Shown: positions 36,135 through 45,342 of the stretch, piece by piece | Numbering within the stretch: position 1 is the first letter of the stretch | Layout of the letters: the number at the start of each line of letters is the position of its first letter | Assembly (NCBI GenBank): GCA_963732335.1 | Contig: CAVSZO010000031.1 | Coordinates: 62,001 to 126,000 of the forward strand | DNA from: Desertimonas sp963732335 | GTDB taxonomy: Bacteria > Actinomycetota > Acidimicrobiia > Acidimicrobiales > Ilumatobacteraceae | Direction: 5' to 3' | Length of the DNA: 64,000 nucleotides | Program-made: the position numbers and the translations under genes | Notes under the pieces: generated by a model | The model's input: only the letters and a program-made list of their open reading frames with translations | The model's database searches: none | Told to the model about the DNA's origin: nothing

Positions 36135-36582
36135 ATGACGCTCGAAGGTGAGTACGAACCGAGCCCGACGGGATGGGTGCGCGAGCAGGTCGAGGCCTAC
36201 GAGCGCTCCGGCGGCCGGGAGGCCAACACGCTGCCGCGACACCGGGCTGCCGATCATCATCCTCACGACGCGGGGGAACAAGACCGGGCGGATCCGCAAG
36301 GCGGGGTTGATGCGCGTCGAGCACGACGGCGAGTACGCCCTCGTCGCCTCGTACGGCGGCCGGCCCCACCACCCCGTCTGGTACCACAACCTCAAGGCCG
36401 ACCCGCGAGCGGTCACGATCCAGGACGGCCCGGAGCCGTTCGCTGTCGAGGTCACCGAGCTCGACGGTGAGGAGCGGGCGCAGTGGTGGGAGCGTGCCGT
36501 CGCCGCCTACCCGCCGTACGCCGAGTACCAGGCCAAGACCGACCGGCTGATCCCGGTGCTCAAGGCGACGCGCACGGCGTAG
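36135..36582 (+). CDS. Deazaflavin (F420)-dependent nitroreductase-family protein, Ddn-like (frameshifted)
   Basis: About 149 residues once a shift near 36235 is bridged. Markers of the Ddn/FDOR split beta-barrel are TGLPIIILTTRGNKTGRIRK, YALVASYGGRPHHPVWYHNL and KADPRAVTIQDG. Actinobacterial members use reduced F420 for quinone or lipid reduction. It sits directly behind the MocR gene on the same strand. Confidence 0.9.
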
Positions 36583-36836
36583 CCCGAGTGGTCTGTGTCA
36601 GCCCGCGTGACCTGGGAGGGCACACGCTGAACAGAGGACGCCGGCCGGAAATGTTGCCGGCGCGAATGGCGCTCGGGTTGATCAGGTGCAACGCTGTGGT
36701 ACGTCGAAGACATGTCGGTTTCGCCCTCGCGGGGCGGGGGACGGTGTCGACGTCGAGATCGCACCGGTCACGTGCCCCGCCGGTCTGCCGCTGGTGAACG
36801 CGGCATGTCTCCAGTCGCCTTTCGGGCACGCCTGTG

Positions 36837-37882
36837 ATGGACGACGACGGCTGGCTGCCCCCCGAGGACGAGTGGCTGTTCGAACCCGAGTACGAGCCGC
36901 CACCCGGTCCGTGGTGGCAGGAGCCGGGGGCGATTCGTGCGGCGACGGCCGGCGCGTGCGTCGTCGTCCTCGGCATCGTCGCCCTGTTCATGTTCACCGA
37001 CGGCGGTGCCGACAGCACCGACGATCGATTGCCCGTCATCCTTCCAAGCACCACGTCGTCCGTGCCGCGGCCGCCGATCACGGTGCCTCGACGACGACCA
37101 CGACGCTGCCCGTGACGGCGGTGTCGGTGACGGTCTCGCCGCTCCGCCGGCAGGTCGTCGCCGAACCGCCGGATCCGCCGCCACCGCAGACCGGCCCGGC
37201 GAGCACGGAACCGCCGGCCACCAGCGAGCCCGAGACGACGGTCGAGCCGGAGACGGCGGTCGAGACGACGGTGGAGTCCGAGACGACGACGGAGCCGGGA
37301 CACGACCACCACGAGCGTGCCGGTGACGATCACCCAGCCGGCGACGACGACGAGCCGCCGACGACGGAGCCGCCGACGACGGAGTCGACGACGACGGAGC
37401 CGCCGACGACGGAGACGACGACGACGGAGCCGCCGACGACGGAGTCGACGACGACGGAGCCGCCGACGACGGAGTCGACGACGACGGAGCCGCCGACGAC
37501 GGAGTCGACGACGACGGAGCCGCCGACGACCGAGTCGACGACGACCGAGCCGCCGACGACGGAGTCGACGACGACCGAGCCGCCGACGACCGAGTCGACG
37601 ACGACGGAGCCGCCGACGACAACGACGGAGCCGTCGACGACGACCGAGCCATCGACGACGACCGAGCCGCCGACGACGACCGAGCCGTCGTCGTCGACAT
37701 CGAGCCGTCGACCTCGTCGACGTCATCGACGTCATCGACCTCGTCGACGTCCTCGACGCGTCGACCTCGTCGACCACCTCGACATCGTCGACGACGACCA
37801 CCACGGCCCCACCGATCCAGGGCATCCGGTCGGCGCAGCAGTGGTGGTCCTGGATCGGCCCTGCGCAGAACCTCCGAATTGA
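36837..37882 (+). CDS. Single-pass membrane protein with Thr/Glu/Pro repeat stalk, paralog of 30850-32490 (frameshifted)
   Basis: The N-terminus is acidic and Trp-rich (LPPEDEWLFEPEYEPPPGPW), then WQEPG, one membrane helix (TAGACVVVLGIVALFMFTDG) and a short STTSSVP segment. It matches the 32490 gene product in order and local motifs (PPGPWW, helix, LxxTxGG, STTS). After a shift near 37100 there is a Glu/Thr-rich region with eight copies of a ten-residue unit of type EPPTTESTTT. The end is ambiguous. One frame stops at 37882, another gives APPIQGIRSAQQWWSWIG and runs on. Topology suggests a surface-exposed, possibly glycosylated stalk. Confidence 0.65.
37381..37620. repeat. Eight 30-bp tandem repeats (ten-residue Thr/Glu/Pro unit)
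   Basis: Eight units of 30 bases, each beginning GGAGTCGACGACGACGGAGC or a one- or two-base variant, lie head to tail. They are in frame with the stalk protein and encode a Glu-Pro-Pro-Thr-Thr-type decapeptide. Related but irregular copies extend on both sides (about 37353-37680). Confidence 0.93.
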
Positions 37883-37920
37883 CGGCCTGACCGCGGGATC
37901 CGCCCCTACCGTCTGTGGTC

Positions 37921-38537
37921 ATGCGTGGTGGCCACGGCGTCGTCGTCGGCGTCAACGAGCGAGTGCAGAACCTCGACATCGAAGTCTTGTCGGATCACTG
38001 GTACGTGCTGCGCAAGGCGACGTTCGACTATCTCCACCGTGACGGCACCTGGACGCGGGAGGTCCGCGAGGCCTACGACCGCGGCAACGGGGTCGTCATC
38101 CTCCTCCACGACCCGGGCGCCGGCACCGTCCTGCTGACCCGGCAGTTCCGCCTGCCGATCTTCCTCAACGGACATCCCGACGGGATGCTGATCGAAGCCG
38201 CTGCCGGGCTCGTCGACGGCGACGACGCCGAGACAGCGGTTCGCCGCGAGGCCGAAGAGGAGAGCGGCGTCAGGGTCGGCGAGATCGAGCGGCTGTTCGA
38301 GCTGTTCATGAGCCCCGGGTCGGTGACCGAGCGGGTGACGTTCTTCGCCGCGACGTATTCGCACGATCAGCGGGTGTCCGCCGGCGGCGGGCTGACCCAC
38401 GAGGGCGAGGACATCGAGGTGCTCGAGATCACGCTCGTCGAGGCGTTGGCGATGATCGATCGCGGCGAGATCGTCGACGGCAAGACCGTCCTGCTGTTGC
38501 AGTGGGCTGCCCTCCGCCGATCGATGGCGTCGGCTAG
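37921..38537 (+). CDS. NUDIX hydrolase, NudK/GDP-mannose pyrophosphatase-like
   Basis: About 200 residues. The N-terminus NLDIEVLSDHWYVLRKATFD is typical of NudK-type NUDIX enzymes. The NUDIX box is present: AAAGLVDGDD followed by E and REAEEESGVRVG. DHWYVLRKATFDY and GSVTERVTFFAATY support GDP-mannose or ADP-ribose-type substrates. The start is ATG at 37921; a GTG six bases upstream is possible. The frame stays open past the expected end. With one indel near the C-terminus the stop would be the TAG at 38535, which overlaps the stop of the convergent gene. Confidence 0.88.
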
Positions 38538-38881
38538 TCGTCCTCGTCGGCGGGGCGGGTCGTCGTGGCGAGGAAGCGGCGAGCAGGCGGCCGAGGTCAC
38601 CGAGATCGACGTGGCCGGTCTCCGCCGCCGCGGCGAGCCGCTCGGCCAAGTCCAATGCTCGGCGACGATCGGCGCTTCGGCGGCGACCTCTTGGCCGATG
38701 TCGTGCAAGATCGTTCGCTCGGTTCGTGACGCGATGATCGGCGAAGCGAGACGTCGACCAACACGCGCGTGCGTTGCCCGTCGGCGCGCTCGTCACCGCG
38801 GAGCGGCTCGAGGGCGTAGATCCGGTCAGAACGGGCGAACTTGCCGAAGCCGAGGAAGACCATGCGTGGCTCGACGGCCAT
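38534..38881 (-). CDS. Conserved small protein, possibly RemA/DUF370-like (several frameshifts)
   Basis: Reassembled from three or four frames: MVFLGFGKFARSDRIYALEP, then IIASRTERTILHDIG, then LDLAERLAAAAETGHVDLGD and the tail RFLATTTRPADEDD. The opening LGFGKFARSDRI recalls the start of RemA/DUF370 regulators (VGFGNxVxxxRI). The helical second half does not belong to that family, so the assignment is weak. The gene overlaps the end of the NUDIX gene and lies downstream of a methyltransferase gene on the same strand. Confidence 0.45.
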
Positions 38882-38950
38882 GACGATCACTCACCGGCCG
38901 CCGGTACGCAGACGCCATCGCTCACCGCCTCCAGCCTGGCACACGCCGGC

Positions 38951-39763
38951 TCATCGGCGAGCCGCCGCGACCACCAGGCACTCGAACGGGGCGACGAGGC
39001 TGCCGTCCGGTTCGGTGAACGGCGCCATCACCTCCACCGCTTCGTCCGCAGCTGCCGGTACGTCGCCTCGTCGATCCGCTCGATCAGCGGCGTGCTCTCC
39101 ACCTCGGTCGTGACTGCGGCGTCGACCGATGGAGCGTGGTACGTGCCGGTGATCGAACGACTCTCGGTGACGTCGCAGGCCGGCGGAGTCGAACAACGCC
39201 GTCAGCTCTCCGACGTCGCCGCACACGAAGTAGGTGGTGAGCAGCGACATCGCCTCCGGGCCGGCGACCCGGGCGGCCAGCTCGACGAACGGCTTGAAAG
39301 CGGGCTGCGTCTCGAGCGCGTTGGGAACGACCACGGCGACGGTGCCCTCGTCGGTCGCGACCCGCGCCATCTCGCGGAGAGCGGCCGGGCGGTCGGGAAA
39401 GAACATCAACGCCATCTGGCACAGCACCGTGTCGAACGTGCCGTCGGCGAACGGGAGCGCGGCCACGTCCCCCTGCCGCCAGTCGATGTCGGGGCGGACG
39501 CGGGCGGCCACGGTGAGCATCGCCTCGTTGAGATCGACCCCGACGACCGTGCCGTCCGATCCAACGAGGTCTGCCGCAGTGCGGGCGACGATGCCCGTGC
39601 CACAGGCGACGTCGAGCACGGTCTGACCCGGTGCCACGCCGGCGACCTCGCAGAGGATCGGCGCCCACTGGGCGAAGAAGGCCGGCACGAACGCCGATTC
39701 GTACAGTTCGGCCGCCTCGATCGGGATCTGGAACGACTCGGCGGGACGGTTCGACGTGGTCAT
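38951..39763 (-). CDS. Class I SAM-dependent methyltransferase (UbiE/COQ5-like; frameshifted)
   Basis: About 271 residues from ATG at 39763 (MTTSNRPAESFQIPIEAAEL). Motif I is TVLDVACGTGIVARTAADLV, followed by VVGVDLNEAML, DIDWRQGDVAALPFADGTFD and LCQMALMFFPDRPAALREMA. A stretch between about 39180 and 39050 reads in a different frame (PACDVTESRSITGTYHAPSV), so two compensating indels are likely. It follows the LuxR-type gene by 37 bp on the same strand and may be regulated with it. Confidence 0.88.
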   Translation of the reverse strand: MTTSNRPAESFQIPIEAAELYESAFVPAFFAQWAPILCEVAGVAPGQTVLDVACGTGIVARTAADLVGSDGTVVGVDLNEAMLTVAARVRPDIDWRQGDVAALPFADGTFDTVLCQMALMFFPDRPAALREMARVATDEGTVAVVVPNALETQPAFKPFVELAARVAGPEAMSLLTTYFVCGDVGELTALFDSAGLRRHRESFDHRHVPRSIGRRRSHDRGGEHAADRADRRGDVPAAADEAVEVMAPFTEPDGSLVAPFECLVVAAARR

Positions 39764-39800
39764 ACGACGATCATGCGATCGTCGGCGGGCGGAGCATCGG

Positions 39801-41521
39801 TCAACTGACCAATGCATCGGATCGATGCGGGGCGCCGATCAGTGCGTCCCCGGTCGCCTCCGAGCGGGCGCTCGTGGCGAAGGCCGCCGCCGCGGCGCGG
39901 CTGCGCAAGTTGAGCTTGCTGAGGATGCGGCTGACGTGATGGGCAGCGGTCTTGCGGCTGACGTACAGGCGGGCGGCGATCTCCGGATTCGACAGACCAT
40001 GGCCGAGCAACTCGAGCACCTCCTGCTCTCGTGCCGTGAGGGCGCCGGCTCCCTGCGGGCCCGGCGCGAGGCGACTCCCATCGAACGCAGCAACGCCGCC
40101 GCTCGATCGGCGTCGCGGGCAGCGCCGAGCTGCTCGAAGCCTGCCAATGCCAGCCGGGCGTGGCCGATCGCCAGGTCCGGCTGGCCGACAGCCAGGAGGC
40201 GACCGATCTCGAAATGCGCCCGCGCCGCCTCGAACGGCACGTCCATGAGCGAGAACCGGGCGACGGCATCGTCGAGGAAGCGATCGCCGACTCCACGTCG
40301 GCGACGGCCATGGCGACCCGGCCACGGGCCGCGAGGGCGACGGCGTCGAGACGGTCGTCACCGTGCGCTGCGAGGTCAGTCGAGGCGGGCGGCCGACGTC
40401 GCCGCGGCGTCGACGTCGCCGACGCTGAGCTGGGCATCGACGAGCAGGTCGAGTGCGGCGGCGAGGTGGGTGCGGTGGCGTTCCATCGCGCGCCAACGGT
40501 GTTCGAGCAGACGGCTGGCGCCAGCTCCGTCGCCACGAGCGAGCAACAGCGCCGCCACCGACAGGGTGACGTCGCTCTCGGCGTCGGCGGAGCCGCCGAC
40601 GTCATCGAGCAACTGCTCGGCCTCCTCCAGCCGTCCTTGGCGGATGCGCAGGTTGGCCAGCCGGGTCAACGCTCTGCGGTGCAGGCCAGGGCACGCCCCG
40701 GCCGTGATCCGCACGCCGACGCCGAGCTCACGCTCGGCGTCGAGCCACCGCCCGGTCGCCGTCAGCACGCTGCCGTAGTAGATGCGGCACTCGGCGTAGA
40801 GGAACGGGCAGCCGTAGGTCTCGACGAACTGGTCGGCGACCTGGCACCACTGCGCCGCCCGCTCGGCATCGCTGGTCAGCTCGCAGGCGTTGAGCATGTC
40901 GCAGCACGTGTACACGACGGTGTTCAAGTTGGAGGGCTCACCGCCCAGCGCCGCCGCCATCGACTCGTCGAGCAGGGCGAAGCCACCGGCGGCGTCGCCC
41001 TGGCCGACCCGGATCAGTCCGAGCTGCGACGCGGCGTTGAGCTCGAGGTCGACGTCGCCGACGTCGCGGGCGAGGTCGAGCGCCCGTCGTGTCAGCGCCT
41101 CGGCGGCGTCGAGGTCGGGCATCCGGTACGCCTTGGTGACCCACAACCAGGCGTGTGCCGGATCCAGTCGGGAGCAGGCTCGAGCAACCGCTCGGCGCGG
41201 GCGATCCAGCCGTTCGCCGCGGCGAAGTTGGCGAAGTTGGCCTTGTAGATGATCGCCAGCCACAGCGCCGACTCCACCGCCCCGTCGACGTCGCCCGACC
41301 TGCGGAACAGCGAGTACGCCGCGGTGCAGTGCGTCGACGCTCGCCCGGTTGTCCCCGAGCCACCACAGCGCCGTCGCCAGGCCGAGACGAGCCGGGCCCG
41401 TCTCGCCTTCGGCGATCGACGCCTCGAATGCCTCGCGAGCCTCGCTCCACCGGCCGCGGTTCAGCGCCGCGGCACCGGTGGCGGCGAGGTCGTCACACGG
41501 CGACGCGTTGGAGTCGCTCAC
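39801..41521 (-). CDS. LuxR-type regulator with long helical-repeat sensor region (several frameshifts)
   Basis: About 570 residues from GTG at 41521. The first 450 residues are TPR-like helices (GRWSEAREAFEASIAEGETG, DLDAAEALTRRALDLARDVG, RALTRLANLRIRQGRLEEAE). The C-terminal HTH is a clear LuxR domain: LTAREQEVLELLGHGLSNPE, IAARLYVSRKTAAHHVSRIL, SKLNLRSRAAAAAFA. Breaks occur near 41345, 41165, 40385, 40250 and 40075. No NTPase domain is visible, unlike MalT. Its start lies inside the 3' end of the tail-tube gene (29-bp overlap), so it may be co-transcribed with it. Confidence 0.85.
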
Positions 41522-41931
41522 AGGCGATGGTGACGTCTCGTAGAGCACCTCGCTGGATCCCGCTTTGAGGGCGCTGATCTCGATCTTCGGGACCCAGGCG
41601 TTCTCCAGGTGGTACCGGGCGACCGGCTCGCCGGCGGTGTTGTGCATGTCGAGAGCGGCGGACTTCCGCACTCGCTGGCGCGACTCTCGAGCCCCGATTC
41701 GTGCCAGGCACCGAGCTGCGTGTCGCTGGTCAGGGCGCGACGGAGCGTGACCGTTGGCGGCTTGCGCTTTCCCGGCAGCTTCTTGAGCAGCATTCCGGCG
41801 ATGTCGTCGGCGTCCGATTCGCTGACGATCGCCACCAATTCGGAGAACTGAGCGATCTCGACGCCGTCGACGGTGATGCTGAACCGGGCCGGGGCAATCG
41901 CGTCGCTGGTATCCGTGCGTGCTTTCGGCAT
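41493..41931 (-). CDS. Phage tail-tube protein, T4 gp19-like family (frameshifted)
   Basis: About 146 residues after bridging shifts near 41690 and 41545. The start is ARFSITVDGVEIAQFSELVA, the typical tube opening with D/E-G-I/V and FSE. Then come KLPGKRKPPTVTLRRALTSD, GEPVARYHLENAWVPKIEIS and ALKAGSSEVLYETVTIACER, close to the standard gp19-like signature (KPPTxTLxRxLT, ARYxLENAWP, LKAGxSEVLYETV). Such proteins build the inner tube of contractile tails, phage-derived particles and extracellular injection systems. No sheath, baseplate, spike or ATPase gene is in the window. Confidence 0.85.
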
Positions 41932-42104
41932 GTCGCCACCTCCTCAGCGGTGCCGGATCGAGCCGGGCACGAAAACCGTAACGCTGCCCGCTCCCACGAG
42001 TGCCGAGTTACACCGTTCGCTGATTCGATGGATCACCGGCCGAGCCACCTCGCGGACGCCACAATGGATCGATCGAAGCATCGCCAAAGGGATCCCGGTG
42101 GTGG

Positions 42105-42446
42105 GTGGGGACCGACGACGGCGACGAGCCGGACTATCGGTTCACGCTCGCCAACGAGCGCACGTTCCTGGCGTGGGTCCGCACCTCGCTCGGGCTGCTC
42201 GCCGGTGGTGTGGCCGTGCGCCAGCTCCTCGACCCGTTCGAAATCGCCAACGCCACGACCGCCCTCGCTCTCCTTGCTGTCGGATCCAGCATCCTCCTCG
42301 TCGCCGGTGGATACCTGCGCTGGGTTGCCGTTCAACGCGCCGTGCGGCGTGGCGAAGACCTCCCTTCGCCGCGCCTGGTCCCGATCGTGGCCGCCGCCAT
42401 CGGGTTCATCGCCGTATTCACGTTCGTGCTGGTCGCCATCGGATGA
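42105..42446 (+). CDS. DUF202 (YidH-like) membrane protein
   Basis: 113 residues with three hydrophobic helices and the signature LANERTFLAWVRTSLGLLAG near the N-terminus. Helix 2 is ATTALALLAVGSSILLVAGG and helix 3 is VPIVAAAIGFIAVFTFVLVA. The start is GTG at 42105. A second DUF202 gene begins 7 bp after its stop, as is common for this family, which often occurs in tandem. Function unknown; inner membrane. Confidence 0.9.
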   Translation: MGTDDGDEPDYRFTLANERTFLAWVRTSLGLLAGGVAVRQLLDPFEIANATTALALLAVGSSILLVAGGYLRWVAVQRAVRRGEDLPSPRLVPIVAAAIGFIAVFTFVLVAIG

Positions 42447-42453
42447 GCGAGCG

Positions 42454-42740
42454 ATGAGCGGCCTGCAGGCCGAGCGGACCGTGTTGGCGTGGTCCCGGAC
42501 GGTCCTCGCCGTGGCCGCGGCGGCAGCCCTCATCGCCCGCACCGCCGATTCCGGCTACGAACGCTGGGCAGCGGTCCCGCTGGCGGCCGGCGGCGTTGTG
42601 CTCGCCGTCGTCGCGGCGTCGCGCCGCGGGGCATGATCGCCGGGGACGTCCCGGTCGCAGCGCCGGCAGGCTGGGTCTTGGCCTGCCTGCTCGGGGGCAT
42701 CGCCGCCTTGTTGGTCGCCGCTCTCGTGGTGATCGTGTAG
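42454..42740 (+). CDS. Second DUF202 membrane protein (frameshifted)
   Basis: MSGLQAERTVLAWSRTVLAV carries the DUF202 signature. Helix 2 is AAVPLAAGGVVLAVVAASRR. A stop at 42636 cuts the protein before helix 3, but in the next frame DVPVAAPAGWVLACLLGGIA and a further helix follow to 42740. One indel near 42630 restores a full 95-residue protein. The alternative, a separate 36-residue gene starting at 42633, is less likely. Confidence 0.8.
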
Positions 42741-42883
42741 GGGTCACGCGCCGCGCGCCACCGACCCCTGTCGCGCCAATCGGGCGCTTCATCGGCCTCT
42801 CGCCGCGCCGAGCGGTCAGATCTCGCCGCTGAGCGACATCAGAGTCACACTGGCGCGGCGCAAAGGTGCGTAGAGTTCGCCCC

Positions 42884-43171
42884 GTGTTGATCCTCGGCAT
42901 CATCTTGTTCGGAATGGTCGTCGGCGCCGCGGCGCAGTACGTGACGGGGCGTGGAAGGGCTGGCGTCGATTGGTCGCTGGCGCTCGTCGCCGGCCTCATC
43001 GGTTCGTTCGTCGGCGGGTTGCTGTTCAGCCTCCTGGCCGGCGACGGACTGGCGTTGAAGCCGAGCGGGTTGATCGGCTCGTTCGTCGGCGCAGTGATCG
43101 TCACGTTCGGCTGGAAGTGGTGGCAGTCACGATCGAAGGCGGCGGCGGCGCCCGCCGCCCGCCGCCGCTGA
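42884..43171 (+). CDS. GlsB/YeaQ/YmgE family membrane protein
   Basis: 95 residues starting at GTG 42884 (VLILGIILFGMVVGAAAQYV). The repeated glycine-zipper pattern LVAGLIGSFVGGLLFSLLAG and SGLIGSFVGAVIVTFGWKWW is typical of the transglycosylase-associated YeaQ/YmgE family. It has three short helices and a basic tail. Stress-linked in other bacteria, exact role unknown. It is on the same strand as the DUF202 pair and the Hcp-like gene. Confidence 0.88.
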   Translation: MLILGIILFGMVVGAAAQYVTGRGRAGVDWSLALVAGLIGSFVGGLLFSLLAGDGLALKPSGLIGSFVGAVIVTFGWKWWQSRSKAAAAPAARRR

Positions 43172-43231
43172 CCTGCCGCGAACCTAAGAATTCGCTTGTC
43201 GGATCGACGCCGGTCGGGCACCCTGGTCACC

Positions 43232-43724
43232 GTGGCCACGGAGCGCTGGTTCCTCAAGCTCGACGGGATCCCGGCGAATCCACGCGACGTCAACCACAAG
43301 GACGAGATCGACGTCGAGTCGTGGTCGTGGGGTGTGAGCAACGCGGGCGTCGGCGGTGGTCGGCGGAGGCGGTGGAAGCTGGCAAGGCGACGTTCCAGGA
43401 CTTCCAGTTCGTCAGCCGGATCAGCAAGGCGTCGCCCGCGCTGTTCCTCGCCTGCGCGTCCGGGTCGCACATCAAGGAGGCGTTGCTCAGCGGGGTTCGC
43501 GGCGCCGGCAAGAGCAAGGGGACCGACTTCCTCAAGTACAAGTTGCGCGACGTGATGGTCACCAGCCACACCCAGGGCGACTCGCGAGGGCGACGCGCCG
43601 ATCGAGCAGTTCTCGCTGAACTTCAGCAAGGTCGAATGGAGCTACACGCCGCAGTCGTCGTCCGGCAAGACCCAGCCGCCGGTGACGGCCGGCTGGGATC
43701 TCAAGGTCGAACAAGAAGCTCTGA
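43232..43724 (+). CDS. Hcp-like tube protein (T6SS/injection-system type; frameshifted)
   Basis: About 164 residues assembled over shifts near 43365 and 43590, with another near the C-terminus. It begins ATERWFLKLDGIPANPRDVN, HKDEIDVESWSWGVSNAG. Then follow KATFQDFQFVSRISKASPAL, HIKEALLSGVRGAGKSKGTD, FLKYKLRDVMVTSHTQGD and QFSLNFSKVEWSYTPQ. These are hallmarks of the Hcp family (IxxSWSWGxSN, FLKYxLxDVxVTSYxxG). Hcp forms hexameric rings and the tube of type VI secretion; actinobacteria generally lack a full T6SS. The gene lies 60 bp behind the GlsB-like gene. Confidence 0.9.
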
Positions 43725-43731
43725 GTTCGGC

Positions 43732-45193
43732 TCAGGTCCCGGCCGGTAGCAGGAACGCCTGCTCGATCAGCCGCCGAATGATCGGGAGGGCCGCCGCGCC
43801 CATGCTCGGCGATCGACACTCCGGCTGCGTCGGCGATCTCGGCGAGCACGTCACCGAGCGGCGCTGTCCGTCGCACGCCGGCGACGATCGCCGACGATGC
43901 CGGATCGACGTCACCCTGGTGGCACAGCGCGGCCGTCTGTCGGAGCCGGCGCTCCGTGACGACCCACCGTCGGACGTTCGGCCGGGCCCGCTCGTCGAGC
44001 ACGACGTCGGGGGCGACGGTGAGGGCGGTGGCGAGGAGGTGCGTCGTCGTCGACGTCGTGCGAGGAAGTCGGCGAGCTCGAACACGGCGCCGAGATGATC
44101 CCCGCACGGCATCACGATGTCCTGCGGTGCCTCTTCGGCGCGGAACCAGGTCGAGCCGTCCGCCCGCTTGCGCATCGTGATCAGTCCGAACCCGATCGCC
44201 TCGATACGGTGCGCCTCGCTGTACGCTCATCCACTCGTCGAAGTCGTCGCGCCAGCGCTCCGGCGCCTCGGTCTGGCGCAGCCAACTTGCCGCGTGGGCG
44301 GCCGGGTTCGAGCGCCTCTCGCTCCAACACGACGCATCGCAACCGGTTCCCTCGAACCACGACGCCAGGCGATCGTGCCAGTCCTCCCCGGCGACGTGGG
44401 CCCACGACGCGAGCAGCTGACAGTGCCCGCCGTCGACGAGGTGATCGGGGGCGGCTCGCACGATCGAGCGGCAGAGCTCGTCCACGGGCAGCCCACTGTC
44501 GCGGAACAGGTAGCGGCGCGACGGCGAGATCACGAACGGCGGGTTGGTGACGATGAGCTCGAACCGTTCGCCGGCGACGGGATCGAAGCGGTCACCGTGG
44601 CGGACGGACGACGTGGGTGAGATCGTTGAGCTCCATCGTCAACGTCGCCAACGCGACGGCCCGCGGGTTGACGTCGGAGGCGACGACGCGGCCGCTGTGG
44701 CTGGCCGCGTGCACGGCCTGGATCCCGCAACCGGTGCCGAGGTCGAACGCGGCGTCGACCGGTCGGCGGATCGTCGCTCCGGCAAGGGCGGCGGTCGAGG
44801 CGCTGACGCCGAGCACGTGGTCGGCGGCCACGGCGCCGGACGGGCCGGGTCGATCGTGGGCGACGAGCCGATCGTCGGGATCACCGAGCGGCCGGATCAC
44901 GACCGGCCCTCTGACGTCATCGCCGTCGACGGCGACCAAGCCGCTGGCGACCCACTGCTCGAACGGCAACGGTGCGAGCGCATGCGACGCGCGGCGGCGA
45001 CGGTGACCGACTCGCCGACGAGGAAGAGGCGGGCGAGTACGTCGAGCTGATCACCCGTCCGGGTGGCGCGCACGAGTGGCGCCAGTTCGCCGGCGGAGAG
45101 GTGGGCGAAGGCGTGCGGGCCGAGCCGCTCGGTGATCGCGGCCAGCGTGTAGCCGGCAGTCGTCGAACGCTTGGCGGGCTCGCCGTACGTCAT
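43732..45193 (-). CDS. DUF7059-type class I methyltransferase, HemK/N6-like (several frameshifts)
   Basis: About 490 residues over at least five frames. The N-terminal DUF7059-like region contains GYTLAAITERLGPHAFAHLS. The methyltransferase core has DHVLGVSASTAALAGATIRR, FDLGTGCGIQAVHAASHSG and VVASDVNPRAVALATLTMEL. The catalytic NPPF is encoded near 44540 (ELIVTNPPFVISPSRRYLF), followed by RDSGLPVDELCRSIVRAAPD. NPPF is typical of amide or N6-base/amino methyltransferases such as HemK and RsmC. ATG at 45193 has AAGGAG upstream. A start at GTG 45215 in a neighbouring frame gives the better N-terminus (FFEGVDDVRRARQAFDDC). Confidence 0.82.
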
Positions 45194-45342
45194 CCACTCC
45201 TTCGAAGAACCGCACCCGATGATCGTGCCACCTGGCGGCGATCCGGGGGTCAGCGACGGTGCCCGACCCACAGCGTGAAGCGCAGTGATGTGTGGCCGAC
45301 CGACATGCGCCAGGTTCGAGCCGAAGTGTCGCAAGCGACGGT

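Noticed and set aside
37381..37620. Possible CRISPR array (30-bp repeats)
   Set aside because: The units are contiguous with no spacers and encode an in-frame decapeptide. No cas gene is in the window.
42633..42740. Separate 36-residue membrane peptide gene with ATGA overlap
   Set aside because: It matches the missing third helix of the preceding DUF202 protein, so a frame break is the simpler explanation.
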